From Noviherbaspirillum massiliense JC206 (GTDB lineage: Bacteria > Pseudomonadota > Gammaproteobacteria > Burkholderiales > Burkholderiaceae_D), in contig NZ_HE978634.1 in assembly GCF_000312045.1 (NCBI RefSeq), positions 303,192-367,191 of the forward strand: 64,000 nt of DNA. Direction: 5' to 3'. The translations under genes were made by a program, and so were the position numbers. Positions 8,518 to 17,241 of the stretch are shown here, piece by piece; the first letter of the stretch is position 1; every line of letters begins with the position of its first letter. A model generated the notes under the pieces. The model was not told the origin of the DNA. It was given only the letters and a program-made list of their open reading frames with translations, and made no database searches.

Positions 8518-9876
8518 ATGAACGTAGTCATTCTTGCAGCCGGCATGGGAAAGCGCATGCAATCCGCGCTGCCGAAAGTCCTCCACCCTCTCGCTGGCAA
8601 GCCCCTGCTCTCGCATGTCATCGATACCGCCCGCGGCCTGTCGCCTTCGCGCCTGTGCGTCATTTATGGCCATGGCGGCGAGATCGTGCCCGAGCGGATG
8701 CAGGCTTCCGATCTCGTCTTTGCCAAGCAGGAACCCCAGCTGGGTACCGGACATGCAGTCATGCAGGCGCTCCCGCATCTGGACGAGGAAGTGCCGACCC
8801 TGGTGCTGTATGGCGATGTGCCGTTGACCACAAGCAATTCGCTCCAGCAATTGTTGGACAGCGCCGGCAAGGATAAGTTGGCAATCCTGACCGTCGACCT
8901 CGACGACCCGACCGGTTATGGCCGGATCGTGCGTCAGGACGGCAGGATCGTGAGCATCGTCGAGCAAAAGGATGCGAGCGCCGAGCAGCGTGCCATCCGC
9001 GAAGTCAACACCGGCATTCTGGTGGCGCCCACCGCGAAACTGAAGAAATGGCTGGCGACGCTGTCGAACGACAATGCCCAGGGCGAGTATTACCTGACCG
9101 ACATCGTGGCGCGCGCCGTTGCCGATGACGTGCCAGTGGTGTCGGCCCAGCCAAAGGCGGTATGGGAAACGCTGGGCGTCAACAGCAAGGTGCAGCTGGC
9201 GCAACTCGAACGCATCCACCAGCGCAACATCGCGGACACGTTGCTCGAACAGGGCGTGACCCTCGCCGACCCGGAACGCATCGATGTGCGCGGCAGCCTG
9301 TCCTGCGGACGCGATGTGAGCATTGACGTCAACTGCGTGTTCGAAGGGCGGGTGGAACTGGAAGACGGCGTGTCCATCGGGGCGAACTGCGTGATCAAGA
9401 ATGCACGCATCGCCAGGGGCGCCAGCATCAAGCCCTTCTGCCACATCGAGGATGCCGTTATCGGCGCCGACGCCGAGATCGGCCCCTACGCGCGCCTGCG
9501 TCCGGGCACGGAGCTGGCTGAAGAAGTACACATCGGCAATTTCGTCGAAGTAAAGAACAGCAAGATCGCCGCCAAAAGCAAGGCCAATCACCTGGCCTAT
9601 GTCGGCGATGCGACAGTCGGCTCGCGCGTCAACATCGGCGCCGGCACCATCACCTGCAACTATGACGGCGCCAACAAGTTTCGCACCATCATCGAAGACG
9701 ATGCCTTCATCGGCAGCGATACCCAGCTGGTCGCCCCTGTGCGTGTCGGCAAGGGCGCGACTCTGGGTGCCGGCACCACCCTGACCAAGGATGCACCGGA
9801 CGGCAAGCTGACCGTTTCGCGCGCCAGGCAAGTGACGATCGAAGGCTGGCAGCGGCCGGTGAAGATCAAGAAGTAA
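8518..9876 (+). CDS. glmU: bifunctional GlcNAc-1-P uridyltransferase / glucosamine-1-P acetyltransferase
   Basis: This 452-residue bifunctional enzyme makes UDP-GlcNAc. The N-terminal Rossmann domain begins [14 protein letters not shown] and has QLGTGHA (written [10 protein letters not shown]) and the VNTGILV segment. The C-terminal left-handed beta-helix (about residues 255-445) has hexapeptide repeats, [11 protein letters not shown], the NHLAYVGDA motif and [11 protein letters not shown]. Both products feed peptidoglycan and LPS. The ATG at 8518 gives the canonical N-terminus. A tetraloop terminator lies immediately downstream. Confidence 0.97.
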   Translation: MNVVILAAGMGKRMQSALPKVLHPLAGKPLLSHVIDTARGLSPSRLCVIYGHGGEIVPERMQASDLVFAKQEPQLGTGHAVMQALPHLDEEVPTLVLYGDVPLTTSNSLQQLLDSAGKDKLAILTVDLDDPTGYGRIVRQDGRIVSIVEQKDASAEQRAIREVNTGILVAPTAKLKKWLATLSNDNAQGEYYLTDIVARAVADDVPVVSAQPKAVWETLGVNSKVQLAQLERIHQRNIADTLLEQGVTLADPERIDVRGSLSCGRDVSIDVNCVFEGRVELEDGVSIGANCVIKNARIARGASIKPFCHIEDAVIGADAEIGPYARLRPGTELAEEVHIGNFVEVKNSKIAAKSKANHLAYVGDATVGSRVNIGAGTITCNYDGANKFRTIIEDDAFIGSDTQLVAPVRVGKGATLGAGTTLTKDAPDGKLTVSRARQVTIEGWQRPVKIKK

Positions 9877-9902
9877 TCCGGCCGGCCTGGCTGCTTTTTC
9901 CT

Positions 9903-9936
9903 GCGGGGCGCATTTCGATGCGCCCCGCTTCGTTTC
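9903..9936 (+). terminator. intrinsic terminator of glmU
   Basis: GCGGGGCGCAT (9903-9913) and ATGCGCCCCGC (9918-9928) form a perfect 11-bp stem closed by a TTCG tetraloop, followed by TTCGTTTCT. It lies 26 bp after the glmU stop. Lrp transcription converges from the other side, so it may work in both directions. Confidence 0.8.
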
Positions 9937-9954
9937 TGGCCGATGTTCAATGAG

Positions 9955-10428
9955 TCACAGCGCGATCCGCGTTTCGAACTTGCTGCGATGCATGGAAAAG
10001 AAGCTGCGCACATTGCGCACGTTCGCATGCGAGGCGAACAGCCGGTGCGCCAGCGCATGATAGGCCGGCATGTCGGCCACCTGCACCACCAGTACGAAGT
10101 CCGGGCCGGGCGACACGCGGTAGCACTGCAGCACCGCCGGTTCATTCGCCACCAGCGCTTCGAATTCCGTCATTTTCTCTGCCGCCTGATGGTCGAGCGT
10201 GATTTCCACGATCGCAGTCAGCCCCGCCCCCACCTTGTCCGGAGCGACCAGCGCCACCTGCCGGGCGATCACGCCGGCATCGATCAGGCGCTTGACCCGT
10301 CGCAGGCAGGTCGGCGGCGAAGCATGCACCTTCGCCGCCAGCTCGTTGTTGGTCTGCGATGCATCCTCCTGCAAGGCGTTCAGAATGCGGCGATCCAGTT
10401 CGTCGAGTAGCAATTCCGTTTCTGTCAT
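9955..10428 (-). CDS. Lrp/AsnC family transcriptional regulator
   Basis: This 157-residue DNA-binding protein has an N-terminal winged helix (LDELDRRILNALQEDASQTNNELAAKV, then SPPTCLRRVKRL) and a C-terminal RAM/AsnC effector domain (VSPGPDFVLVVQVADMPAY). Members form dimers and octamers that respond to amino acids. The ATG at 10428 is chosen because the longer frame reads into an AT-rich intergenic region and lacks family sequence. It is divergent from glmS (162 bp apart), with a cluster of similar palindromes in between that could be its operators. The target and ligand are unknown. Confidence 0.9.
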   Translation of the reverse strand: MTETELLLDELDRRILNALQEDASQTNNELAAKVHASPPTCLRRVKRLIDAGVIARQVALVAPDKVGAGLTAIVEITLDHQAAEKMTEFEALVANEPAVLQCYRVSPGPDFVLVVQVADMPAYHALAHRLFASHANVRNVRSFFSMHRSKFETRIAL

Positions 10429-10517
10429 GAAATTGAATTTCAAAGTTCCTATGATTTTGAAATTGTATTTCGCATTTTCATTGCATGGAAATAATAATTC
10501 AATTTCTCTGAAATTTC
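10429..10517. promoter_or_regulatory. cluster of GAAATT-N-AATTTC palindromes (candidate Lrp operators)
   Basis: The perfect palindrome GAAATTGAATTTC lies at 10429-10441, touching the Lrp gene's start codon. A near copy, GAAATTGTATTTC, lies at 10459-10471, exactly 30 bp away. A third, weaker copy (ATAATTCAATTTC) is at 10494-10506, and GAAATTTC is at 10510-10517. The whole block is AT-rich against a GC-rich background. Lrp-type regulators often bind several phased palindromic sites at their own promoter; that these serve this regulator is inferred. Confidence 0.6.
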
Positions 10518-10590
10518 GCAAACTTATTTCACGTCCGCTCTTCTACGATAGAGCCCTCTGTTAATCAGAATCAACGAACAAGGAGCTCCC

Positions 10591-12408
10591 ATGTGTGGCA
10601 TCGTCGGCGCAGTCGCGCAGCGCAATATCACCCCCATCCTGTTGCAAGGACTGAAACGGCTGGAATATCGCGGCTATGACTCCTGCGGCGTTGCGCTGCA
10701 TGTTGACGGCCGGCTGCAGCGCTCGCGCAGCACTTCGCGCGTGGCCGACCTGGAAATGCAGGTCGAAAAGGCCGGGCTGTCCGGCTTCACCGGCATTGCC
10801 CACACGCGTTGGGCCACGCATGGCGCCCCGGCCTCGCACAATGCCCATCCGCACTTCTCGCGCGAACGCATCGCACTGGTCCACAACGGCATCATCGAAA
10901 ACCACGACGAGCTGCGCGCCGAACTGCAGGCGGCCGGCTATGTCTTCGAGAGCCAGACCGACACCGAGGTGATCGCCCACCTGGTCGACCACATGTACAA
11001 CGGCGACCTGTTCGACACCGTGCAGCAGGCCGTCAAGCGCCTGCACGGCGCCTACGCGATCGCGGTGTTCTGCCGCGACGAGCCGCACCGGGTGGTCGGT
11101 GCGCGCCAGGGTTCGCCGCTGATCGTCGGCGTCGGCGAAGGGGAGAATTTCCTGGCGTCGGACGCGATGGCGCTGGCCGGCACCACCGACCAGATCATCT
11201 ATCTGGAAGAAGGCGACGTGGTCGACCTCCAGCTGCGGCGCTACTGGATCGTCGATGCCGACGGCCGGCCGGCCGAGCGCGAAGTGCGCACCGTGCACGC
11301 GCACAGCGGCGCCGCCGAGCTGGGACCCTACCGTCACTACATGCAGAAGGAAATCTTCGAGCAGCCGCGCGCCATCGGCGATACGCTCGAAGGCGTGACA
11401 GCGATCATGCCGGAACTGTTCGGCGACAAGGCTTACCAGGTCTTCAAGAAGATCGACTCGGTGCTGATCCTTGCCTGCGGCACCAGCTACTATGCCGGGC
11501 TGACCGCGAAATACTGGATCGAGTCAATCGCGCAAATCCCGGTCAATGTCGAGATCGCCAGCGAATACCGCTACCGTGACAGCGTGCCGAATCCGAATGC
11601 GCTGGTCGTCACCATCTCGCAAAGCGGCGAGACGGCCGACACGCTGGCCGCCCTCAAGCATGCCCGCGCCAAGGACATGGTCAACACCCTCACCATCTGC
11701 AACGTCGCCACCAGCGCCATGGTGCGCGAATGCATGCTGTCCTACATCACCCGCGCTGGCGTCGAGGTCGGCGTCGCTTCGACCAAGGCCTTCACCACGC
11801 AACTGGCCGCATTGTTCCTGCTGACGCTGGCGCTGGCGCAGGTGCGCGGCCGCCTGAGCGAGGAACAGGAAGCATGCTGCCTGAAGGAGCTGCGCCACCT
11901 GCCGGCCGCGATCACCGCAGTGCTGGCGCTGGAGCCGCAGATCATCGCCTGGTCCGAGGAATTCGCCCGCAAGGAAAATGCGCTCTTCCTCGGCCGCGGC
12001 CTGCACTATCCGATCGCACTCGAAGGCGCACTGAAGCTGAAGGAGATTTCCTACATCCACGCCGAAGCCTATCCGGCCGGCGAGTTGAAGCACGGCCCGC
12101 TGGCACTGGTGACGCAGGAAATGCCGGTGGTGACGGTGGCGCCGAATGACGCCTTGCTCGAAAAGCTGAAGTCGAACATGCAGGAAGTGCGCGCCCGCGG
12201 CGGCCAGCTGTACGTGTTCGCCGATGCCGACTCGCACATCACGTCCAGCGAAGGCGTCCATGTGATTCGCCTGCCGGAACACTATGGCAAGCTGTCGCCG
12301 ATCCTGCACGTGATCCCGCTGCAGCTGCTCGCGTATCACACCGCACTGGCGCGCGGCACCGATGTCGACAAGCCGCGCAACCTGGCGAAATCAGTGACGG
12401 TGGAATAA
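10591..12408 (+). CDS. glmS: glutamine--fructose-6-phosphate aminotransferase (isomerizing)
   Basis: This 605-residue enzyme makes glucosamine-6-phosphate from fructose-6-phosphate and glutamine. Cys2 (MCGIVGAV) is the N-terminal nucleophile of the glutaminase domain. Two SIS domains follow, with the sugar-phosphate loops CGTSYYAG and SQSGETADT, and [15 protein letters not shown]. The C-terminus [15 protein letters not shown] is canonical. The Shine-Dalgarno AAGGAG precedes the ATG. No glmS ribozyme is expected in this phylum and none is seen. Its product enters UDP-GlcNAc synthesis with the nearby GlmU. Control by the divergent Lrp-like regulator is possible. Confidence 0.97.
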   Translation: MCGIVGAVAQRNITPILLQGLKRLEYRGYDSCGVALHVDGRLQRSRSTSRVADLEMQVEKAGLSGFTGIAHTRWATHGAPASHNAHPHFSRERIALVHNGIIENHDELRAELQAAGYVFESQTDTEVIAHLVDHMYNGDLFDTVQQAVKRLHGAYAIAVFCRDEPHRVVGARQGSPLIVGVGEGENFLASDAMALAGTTDQIIYLEEGDVVDLQLRRYWIVDADGRPAEREVRTVHAHSGAAELGPYRHYMQKEIFEQPRAIGDTLEGVTAIMPELFGDKAYQVFKKIDSVLILACGTSYYAGLTAKYWIESIAQIPVNVEIASEYRYRDSVPNPNALVVTISQSGETADTLAALKHARAKDMVNTLTICNVATSAMVRECMLSYITRAGVEVGVASTKAFTTQLAALFLLTLALAQVRGRLSEEQEACCLKELRHLPAAITAVLALEPQIIAWSEEFARKENALFLGRGLHYPIALEGALKLKEISYIHAEAYPAGELKHGPLALVTQEMPVVTVAPNDALLEKLKSNMQEVRARGGQLYVFADADSHITSSEGVHVIRLPEHYGKLSPILHVIPLQLLAYHTALARGTDVDKPRNLAKSVTVE

Positions 12409-13118
12409 TCCACGACATGCGTGGCTCGTATCGGTGCCGATAGTGTTTGCAGGGCCGTGCGGCAGCCGGCCCGGACTTGCCGTTTCAACACTGTCGTACC
12501 GCGATCTTGAAGATGCGAGCCACGGCGCTACAGTTCCAGTGCATCGGGGTCTGAACTGGAAGCAGTGCGTCCCCCGCTCCTCTCCTCGCCCCGCATCAGT
12601 TTTCTCCAGTCTGCTGCCGGGCGTTGCGAATTGACAGACTTCATCGGATCACCTACATTTGCGGCCATGGCAATTCCCAATCAACTCGTCCGCATGTCCG
12701 CAACCGGCCAATCCCTGATGGCCGGCATGCTGTCGCACATGCTCCATCCGACGGACGCTGCGGGAGTCTGCCAGCCGGCTGCAGACTCCTGAGCCCGGCG
12801 ATACTCCTCCCCTTCTCATTAGCGCAAATCATCTATCGCCGGGCCTGAATCAGGCGCGATAGCAGCCATACCTTTTTCGGGTCTGGTTGCGCTTTTGGGA
12901 GCATTTCATGCCCACGCTCATACACGGCAAGCCAGCGCCTGCCGACTTCGATTCCATCCGCTTGCCCATGCGGGGCTTCGGCCTGCTGTCCATTGATCTC
13001 GCCGACAGGTCGTGCCAGAAATCGCGCATGGGACGCCCATTTCCGCACTGAGCGCTCTCGCAGAACGCCGAGCTTGATTCGGGCGCACTCCGCTTTCCTT
13101 TCTCTCATCTGAATCGCC
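12409..13118. other. 710-bp region without a convincing gene
   Basis: Short open frames occur on both strands, but none has a ribosome binding site or recognisable protein character. The best is a 41-codon frame starting at 12667. The clearest structure is the inverted repeat at 12763-12789. The region may hold promoters for the beta-helix gene or an unrecognised small RNA. Confidence 0.5.
12763..12789. repeat. 9-bp inverted repeat, hairpin
   Basis: GGAGTCTGC (12763-12771) and GCAGACTCC (12781-12789) form a perfect 9-bp stem around a 9-nt loop. No T-tract follows on either side, so it is not a standard intrinsic terminator. It is about 360 bp after glmS. Confidence 0.5.
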
Positions 13119-13757
13119 ATGGACCTCACTCGAGACTTCGTCAAATCCAAGCGCCCCTGCTCCTCCGGCCTTCGCTGGTTTCTCCGCAATTATGAAAAAG
13201 GCAGCGACTATCAGCCTCTTCTGGATGCCCTGGTAAGCGCTGGCCGGGTCGATGATGCCTGCTGGCTCCTTACGCAGTTCGGCCCCACCGATGCGGTATT
13301 GAGCGTCGACTCGATCGATGTCGACGCCATTGTCTTCGCCGGGACGCTGGAAGTGCGCGGCAGTATCGAAGCCGATTCGATTGTGCGGGCGGGCCGCACC
13401 ATACAGGCCGACGGCGCAATCCGCTGCGGCAAGAATCTCAGGGCCGGCGGATCGATCACCAGCCTGGACTGCATCTGCGCCGGCAATGGGATCGAAGCCG
13501 GTGCGACGATTCTCTCCCACAGGCACCTGGAAGCGAACTGGGGCATCAGAGCGGGCAAATCCATCATTGCCCACGGCGCCATCAAGGCTGGCGAAAGCCT
13601 GCAGGCGGAGGAAGACATTCGGTCGGGCGACGGCTACGGGATTTACGCCGGACTGGACGTTCAGTTTGATGCCTGGGAAGCAAGCGCCCGGGTACGCGCC
13701 CGGTCAAGGCCCGAACGCCTGATGAGCGGCTGGTGGACCGGCACTTGTCCAGCCTGA
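13119..13757 (+). CDS. unrecognised protein with beta-helix-like repeats
   Basis: I do not recognise this 212-residue protein by family. The first ~55 residues are helical and basic (FVKSKRPCSSGLRWFLRNYE, then GRVDDACWLLTQFGP). Residues ~60-185 are built from short repeats of the form I-x-A-G-x-x-I-x-A (SIEADSIVRAGRTIQADGAI, IRAGKSIIAHGAIKAGESL), which predict a right- or left-handed beta-helix like those of bactofilins and DUF342/FapA proteins. There is no signal peptide or membrane helix. The downstream GNAT-like gene starts 61 bp later on the same strand. A scaffold or polymer-forming role is only a guess from the fold. Confidence 0.65.
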   Translation: MDLTRDFVKSKRPCSSGLRWFLRNYEKGSDYQPLLDALVSAGRVDDACWLLTQFGPTDAVLSVDSIDVDAIVFAGTLEVRGSIEADSIVRAGRTIQADGAIRCGKNLRAGGSITSLDCICAGNGIEAGATILSHRHLEANWGIRAGKSIIAHGAIKAGESLQAEEDIRSGDGYGIYAGLDVQFDAWEASARVRARSRPERLMSGWWTGTCPA

Positions 13758-13818
13758 TGGGCTCTTGCCGCCCTGGCAAACGAAACTCATTTGCGTGAAA
13801 CCCTGACCGGAGATTGCC

Positions 13819-14481
13819 TTGCACAGTCTAGTCATGCCCTTTCCATACATTCCCTGGCAACCTCGTGCTGCAGAATTGCGTATCGATGTTGAGCACCCGC
13901 CATCCGAGCTCGAAAGCGAACTCGACGCACTGCATCGCCGTCTGAATCGCCCCGGCGATGCGCTTCACGGCCTTCCCGTGGTCTGCGTCAAGTTCCCGGG
14001 CCTGATCTTCCGCTATCGCGAGGCGGACGGAGAGCACTACATCTATGTCGAAGACCCGGCACGCCGCTGCCTGGCCGGCTACACCGTGTTGAATCGACTG
14101 GTCGAAGTCAATCGCCGCACCGATCCCCATCTGCGCGCGCCGCATTCCAAGTACGCTCCCGCGTATCAACGCCGCGGCATCGCGACAACGATCTACCGCT
14201 GGTGGCTGGAAGCCGGGCGCTGCCTGATCACCGGGGCACGCCAGTCCATGGGCGCCAACCTTCTATGGCATGCACTGGGCAAGCGCCATGATTTGATTTA
14301 TGTCGATCTGCGCAACAAGAACCTGCGTTATCTCGGCCGTCAGGTCAGTCGGCAAACCCTGGAGGACCTGCACACGCGCATGATCCTGCTGGGCAGGGGC
14401 TGGGACAAGGAGCGGCTGGCAAATCAGGCTGGAATGCTGATGGCCGGGCATAAGCCGAGTCTTTTTGCCCGACTTAACTGA
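13819..14481 (+). CDS. GNAT-like acyltransferase, uncharacterised
   Basis: This 220-residue protein contains YAPAYQRRGIATTIYRWWLEAG (residues ~113-134), which fits the acyl-CoA-binding motif A (R/Q-x-x-G-x-A) of the GNAT fold. LITGARQSMGANLLWHALGK follows. No substrate can be named. The TTG at 13819 is chosen because GGAG sits six bases upstream; an ATG at 13834 is the alternative. It follows the beta-helix gene and may be co-transcribed with it. Its stop overlaps that of the convergent Crp/Fnr gene by 8 bp. Confidence 0.65.
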   Translation: MHSLVMPFPYIPWQPRAAELRIDVEHPPSELESELDALHRRLNRPGDALHGLPVVCVKFPGLIFRYREADGEHYIYVEDPARRCLAGYTVLNRLVEVNRRTDPHLRAPHSKYAPAYQRRGIATTIYRWWLEAGRCLITGARQSMGANLLWHALGKRHDLIYVDLRNKNLRYLGRQVSRQTLEDLHTRMILLGRGWDKERLANQAGMLMAGHKPSLFARLN

Positions 14482-15196
14482 CACTCTTGCCGATGGTCCG
14501 CTCGAACTGCTTCCTGACCACGCCATAGCATTCGCAGCAGGCTTCCTCGATGCCGGCCCGATCCAGAATGGTCACGACGCCACGGTTATATTTCAGGAGG
14601 CCCGCTCGCTGAAATGTCCGTGCGACCAGGCTGACGCTGGGGCGATGCACGCCCAGCATGTCGGCCAGGAATTCCTGGGTCAGCTGGAATTCGTCTCCCG
14701 GCGCGCGATCATGGCTCATCAATATCCAGCGGGCGAAGCGCTCTTCCGTGCTGTGCAGCCGGTTGCAGGCGACCGATTGCGATACCTGGGCGAGGTAAGC
14801 CTGCAGGTAGCGGTAGACCAGCCGGCGCAACTCGTTTTCCCCGTTCAGGATTTCCCGGAATTTGGCTGCGTCCATGCGCAGGCTTTCTCCCGGAATCTGG
14901 CAAATGGTGGTTTCGATCGCCAGCTCGCTGCCGGTCAGGATTTCCACGGTCGAAAATCCTTCATTGCCAAAGTTGCCCACCTCGACCATCGCCCCGCCTT
15001 CCATGATTGACAGCACGGAATGCGCGCCGCTGAGCGGAAAGTAGACATACTCAATCTTCTTGTCCCGCTCGAACAGGACCATCCTCAAGGGCGTGGGAAC
15101 CCAGGTGAGATGCGGTTTCAATGCCTGGTACTCCTGCTCCGGCAAGCGGGAGAGCAGGTGGTTGGCGCACTCCTGCGCCGATGCGGGAACCGCCAT
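14474..15196 (-). CDS. Crp/Fnr family transcriptional regulator
   Basis: This 240-residue protein has a cyclic-nucleotide-binding-like beta-roll (residues ~15-130; YVYFPLSGAHSVLSIMEGGAMVEVGNFGNEGF) and a C-terminal winged helix with LTQEFLADMLGVHRPSVS as recognition region. The N-terminus lacks the Fnr cysteine set, so it is not an Fe-S oxygen sensor of the Fnr type. The cAMP-contact arginine/serine pattern is also not clear. This resembles the Crp-like regulators found near stress genes in Oxalobacteraceae. AGGAGG precedes the ATG. It is divergent from the histidine kinase gene by 359 bp. Confidence 0.88.
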   Translation of the reverse strand: MAVPASAQECANHLLSRLPEQEYQALKPHLTWVPTPLRMVLFERDKKIEYVYFPLSGAHSVLSIMEGGAMVEVGNFGNEGFSTVEILTGSELAIETTICQIPGESLRMDAAKFREILNGENELRRLVYRYLQAYLAQVSQSVACNRLHSTEERFARWILMSHDRAPGDEFQLTQEFLADMLGVHRPSVSLVARTFQRAGLLKYNRGVVTILDRAGIEEACCECYGVVRKQFERTIGKSVS

Positions 15197-15555
15197 GGCT
15201 TTTCCTCCTGATAAATCCGCCCGGAAAACGACAGGCGGACGTTCAATTCGGTGTGCTGCTTCTTTGCGATGAATTCATGTTCTTTTTGCATCCGTGCTGA
15301 TCAGGGACAGCACCTCGCGACTGGAATTCCTGCACTCTGCTTGAGGGAGACCAAAGGAACTTTCGGTTTCCGCCAAATGCTGCCGAACCCGTTACGGAAA
15401 TAAATGCAGGCCTCTGTAACAAACCATACAGACGACCAGCTTGCGAGGGACGTACATTCGCTGCCGTCTGGGAACTGCCGCATGTGCAGCCAGCAGGGAA
15501 CGCTTCGTACTCCTGTCGATAAAAACGAGGCACTTCGAACCAAGCTGAAAAATTT
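15197..15555. other. 359-bp divergent intergenic region
   Basis: It lies between the Crp/Fnr regulator and the histidine kinase and must hold both promoters. I find no strong sigma-70 pair and no convincing protein. A GGAACTT element at about 15355 looks like an ECF-type -35 on its own, but no matching -10 is clear. Confidence 0.4.
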
Positions 15556-16683
15556 ATGCGCCTGGCAAGCTTTATCCTCGCCAACATGGAGCTGCTGCTC
15601 CAGGAATGGGATGATTTCGCCCGATCCATCCAACTGGTCAACCGGACCCTGAACCTCGCCGAACTGCGCGATCATGCAGAAGAAATGCTGCGCGAAATCG
15701 CGGAAGATCTCGGCAACGAACAAACCGAGCAGCAACGCCTTGAAAAGTCGAAGGGGCGCGCTCCCAAGAAAGACCAGGACTCGGCTGCCGAAATCCATGC
15801 CGAAGCCCGCCTCAGATGCGGATTCACCATCGACCAGCTGGTGTCGGAATACCGGGCGCTACGCACCAGCGTGTTGCACCTCTGGTCCCGCCGCACCAAG
15901 ACGGCGACCTGGTTCGAGCTGGAAGACATGACCCGCTTCAATGAAGCGGTGGACCAGGCCCTTGCCGAATCGGTGGCACGCTATTCCAAAATGATCAGCC
16001 AGGCACAGGACATTTTCCTGGGCGTGCTCGGGCACGACATCCGCACTCCGTTAAACGCGATCAGCATCGGCGCCGAAGTCCTGATGCGGTCGGAGACGCT
16101 GGACAGCCTGAACATCAGAGTGGCATCGCGGATCTACGACAGCAGCGCGCGCATCGGAGAACTGGTCGACAACCTGCTTGACTTCACCCGCATGCGGTTT
16201 GGCATGACGATCTCGCCCACGCCGGGCAATCTCGGCATGATCGGCGAAAGAATCGTCGAGGAAATCCGCTCCGCCCATCCAGATAAAAAGATCGCGCTGA
16301 AAGCGTCCGGCAATCTCGATGGACATTGGGACAGCGGCAGGATCAGCCAGGTGTTTTCCAACCTGATCGTCAATGCCCTGCAACATGGCTCGCCTACCGA
16401 ACCGGTCTCCGTCGTCCTGGCCGGCTCGAAGGACAGCGCAGTGCTGACCGTCCACAACGCCGGCGAGCCCATCCCCGCAGAAGAACTCGGGCATCTTTTC
16501 GAGCCGCTGCGGCGCTACGCCAGAAGCCCGGATAACAAGTACGGCGCGCATTCCAACCTCGGGCTGGGACTGTACATCGTGCGCGAAGTAGTCATGGCCC
16601 ATGGCGGCACGGTCGAAGTCAGCTCGAACGAGGCAGACGGCACGATGTTTACCGTGACACTTCCCAGGAACGCGGACTGTTAA
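15556..16683 (+). CDS. soluble sensor histidine kinase with RsbRD-type N-terminal domain
   Basis: This 375-residue cytoplasmic kinase has no membrane helix. Residues ~5-140 form a helical domain with the pattern of RsbRD N-terminal sensor domains (LLQEWDDFARSI, then RCGFTIDQLVSEYRALRTSVLHLW). The HisKA domain has phospho-acceptor H160 in LGHDIRTPLNAI. The HATPase_c domain has NLIVNALQHG and LGLGLYIV. No response regulator lies beside it, so it is an orphan kinase. The partner may be encoded elsewhere. Its stop overlaps that of cadR by 4 bp (TTAA). Confidence 0.88.
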   Translation: MRLASFILANMELLLQEWDDFARSIQLVNRTLNLAELRDHAEEMLREIAEDLGNEQTEQQRLEKSKGRAPKKDQDSAAEIHAEARLRCGFTIDQLVSEYRALRTSVLHLWSRRTKTATWFELEDMTRFNEAVDQALAESVARYSKMISQAQDIFLGVLGHDIRTPLNAISIGAEVLMRSETLDSLNIRVASRIYDSSARIGELVDNLLDFTRMRFGMTISPTPGNLGMIGERIVEEIRSAHPDKKIALKASGNLDGHWDSGRISQVFSNLIVNALQHGSPTEPVSVVLAGSKDSAVLTVHNAGEPIPAEELGHLFEPLRRYARSPDNKYGAHSNLGLGLYIVREVVMAHGGTVEVSSNEADGTMFTVTLPRNADC

Positions 16684-17162
16684 ACCGGCTTCCGGCCGGC
16701 CACGCCGTGGACGTGGCCGACATGGGACTTTTCAGCGGGAGAGTCGGGCAGCGCCGGGGCTTCCGTCGCCAGCCCCTGCAGGATGCCGCAATCCCGCGCC
16801 GCCTGGGCTTGGCTGCACAGGCAGCGCAGCCGCCTCAACTGCTTTTCCAGCAACTTCAGCTCGGCAATGCGCGCCTCGACATGGCCGATATGCTCGTCCA
16901 GCAGTGCATTCACTTCGCCGCAATTCTGTTCCGGTGCATCGCGGAAGGCGAGCAGGGTGCGGATTTCATCCAGCGTCATGTCGAGCGAGCGGCAATGGCG
17001 AATGAATGTGAGCCGTTCGACATGCTCGCTGCCGTACAGGCGGTAATTGCCGTCGCTGCGCGCCGGTTCCGGCAGCAATCCTTCCCGCTCGTAATAGCGA
17101 ATCGTTTCGATGTTGCAACCGGTGCGGGCGCCAAGTTCACCGATCTTCAATCCAGACGGCAT
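16680..17162 (-). CDS. cadR: Cd(II)/Pb(II)-responsive MerR-family regulator
   Basis: This 160-residue MerR protein has an N-terminal winged helix (LKIGELGARTGCNIETIRYYEREGLLPEP) and a long dimerisation helix. Metal-binding cysteines occur at C81 (NCGEV), C114/C116 and C125 (DCGIL), the CadR/PbrR spacing. The C-terminal tail is His-rich (SHVGHVHG), as in CadR. It represses and, with cadmium, lead or zinc, activates a promoter with a long spacer by untwisting it. Exactly such a promoter, with a perfect operator, lies between it and the divergent CDF transporter. Confidence 0.88.
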   Translation of the reverse strand: MPSGLKIGELGARTGCNIETIRYYEREGLLPEPARSDGNYRLYGSEHVERLTFIRHCRSLDMTLDEIRTLLAFRDAPEQNCGEVNALLDEHIGHVEARIAELKLLEKQLRRLRCLCSQAQAARDCGILQGLATEAPALPDSPAEKSHVGHVHGVAGRKPV

Positions 17163-17183
17163 GCCACTCCTTCCATGTTCCGC

Positions 17184-17214
17184 TTGACCCTGTAGCAGCT
17201 ACAGGGCTTTTAAT
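17184..17214 (+). promoter_or_regulatory. MerR-type promoter with CadR operator
   Basis: The -35 TTGACC (17184-17189) and a -10-like TTTAAT (17209-17214) are 19 bp apart, the stretched spacing of MerR-controlled promoters. Within the spacer is the perfect palindrome CCCTGTAGCAGCTACAGGG (17188-17206). This matches the layout and sequence character of known cadR/zntA operators. It should drive the CDF gene and autoregulate cadR. Confidence 0.85.
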
Positions 17215-17241
17215 GCCGACTATAACGGAAAGGAGAAATGC

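Noticed and set aside
8485-9831. Long minus-strand open frame continuing the DUF6279 gene through glmU
   Set aside because: It is antisense to a clear glmU, and the real lipoprotein starts at 8484 with its signal peptide.
10520-10590. A TACGAT -10 (10544-10549) for glmS
   Set aside because: No acceptable -35 at the right distance; left out as unsupported.
12667-12792. A 41-codon open frame in the gap after glmS
   Set aside because: No ribosome binding site and no protein-like character; other frames overlap it equally well.
12918-13574. Minus-strand frame over the beta-helix gene
   Set aside because: The plus-strand product has a clear repeat structure; this frame shows none.
15404-15652. 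82-codon frame before the histidine kinase
   Set aside because: It overlaps the kinase start out of frame and has no motif or ribosome binding site.
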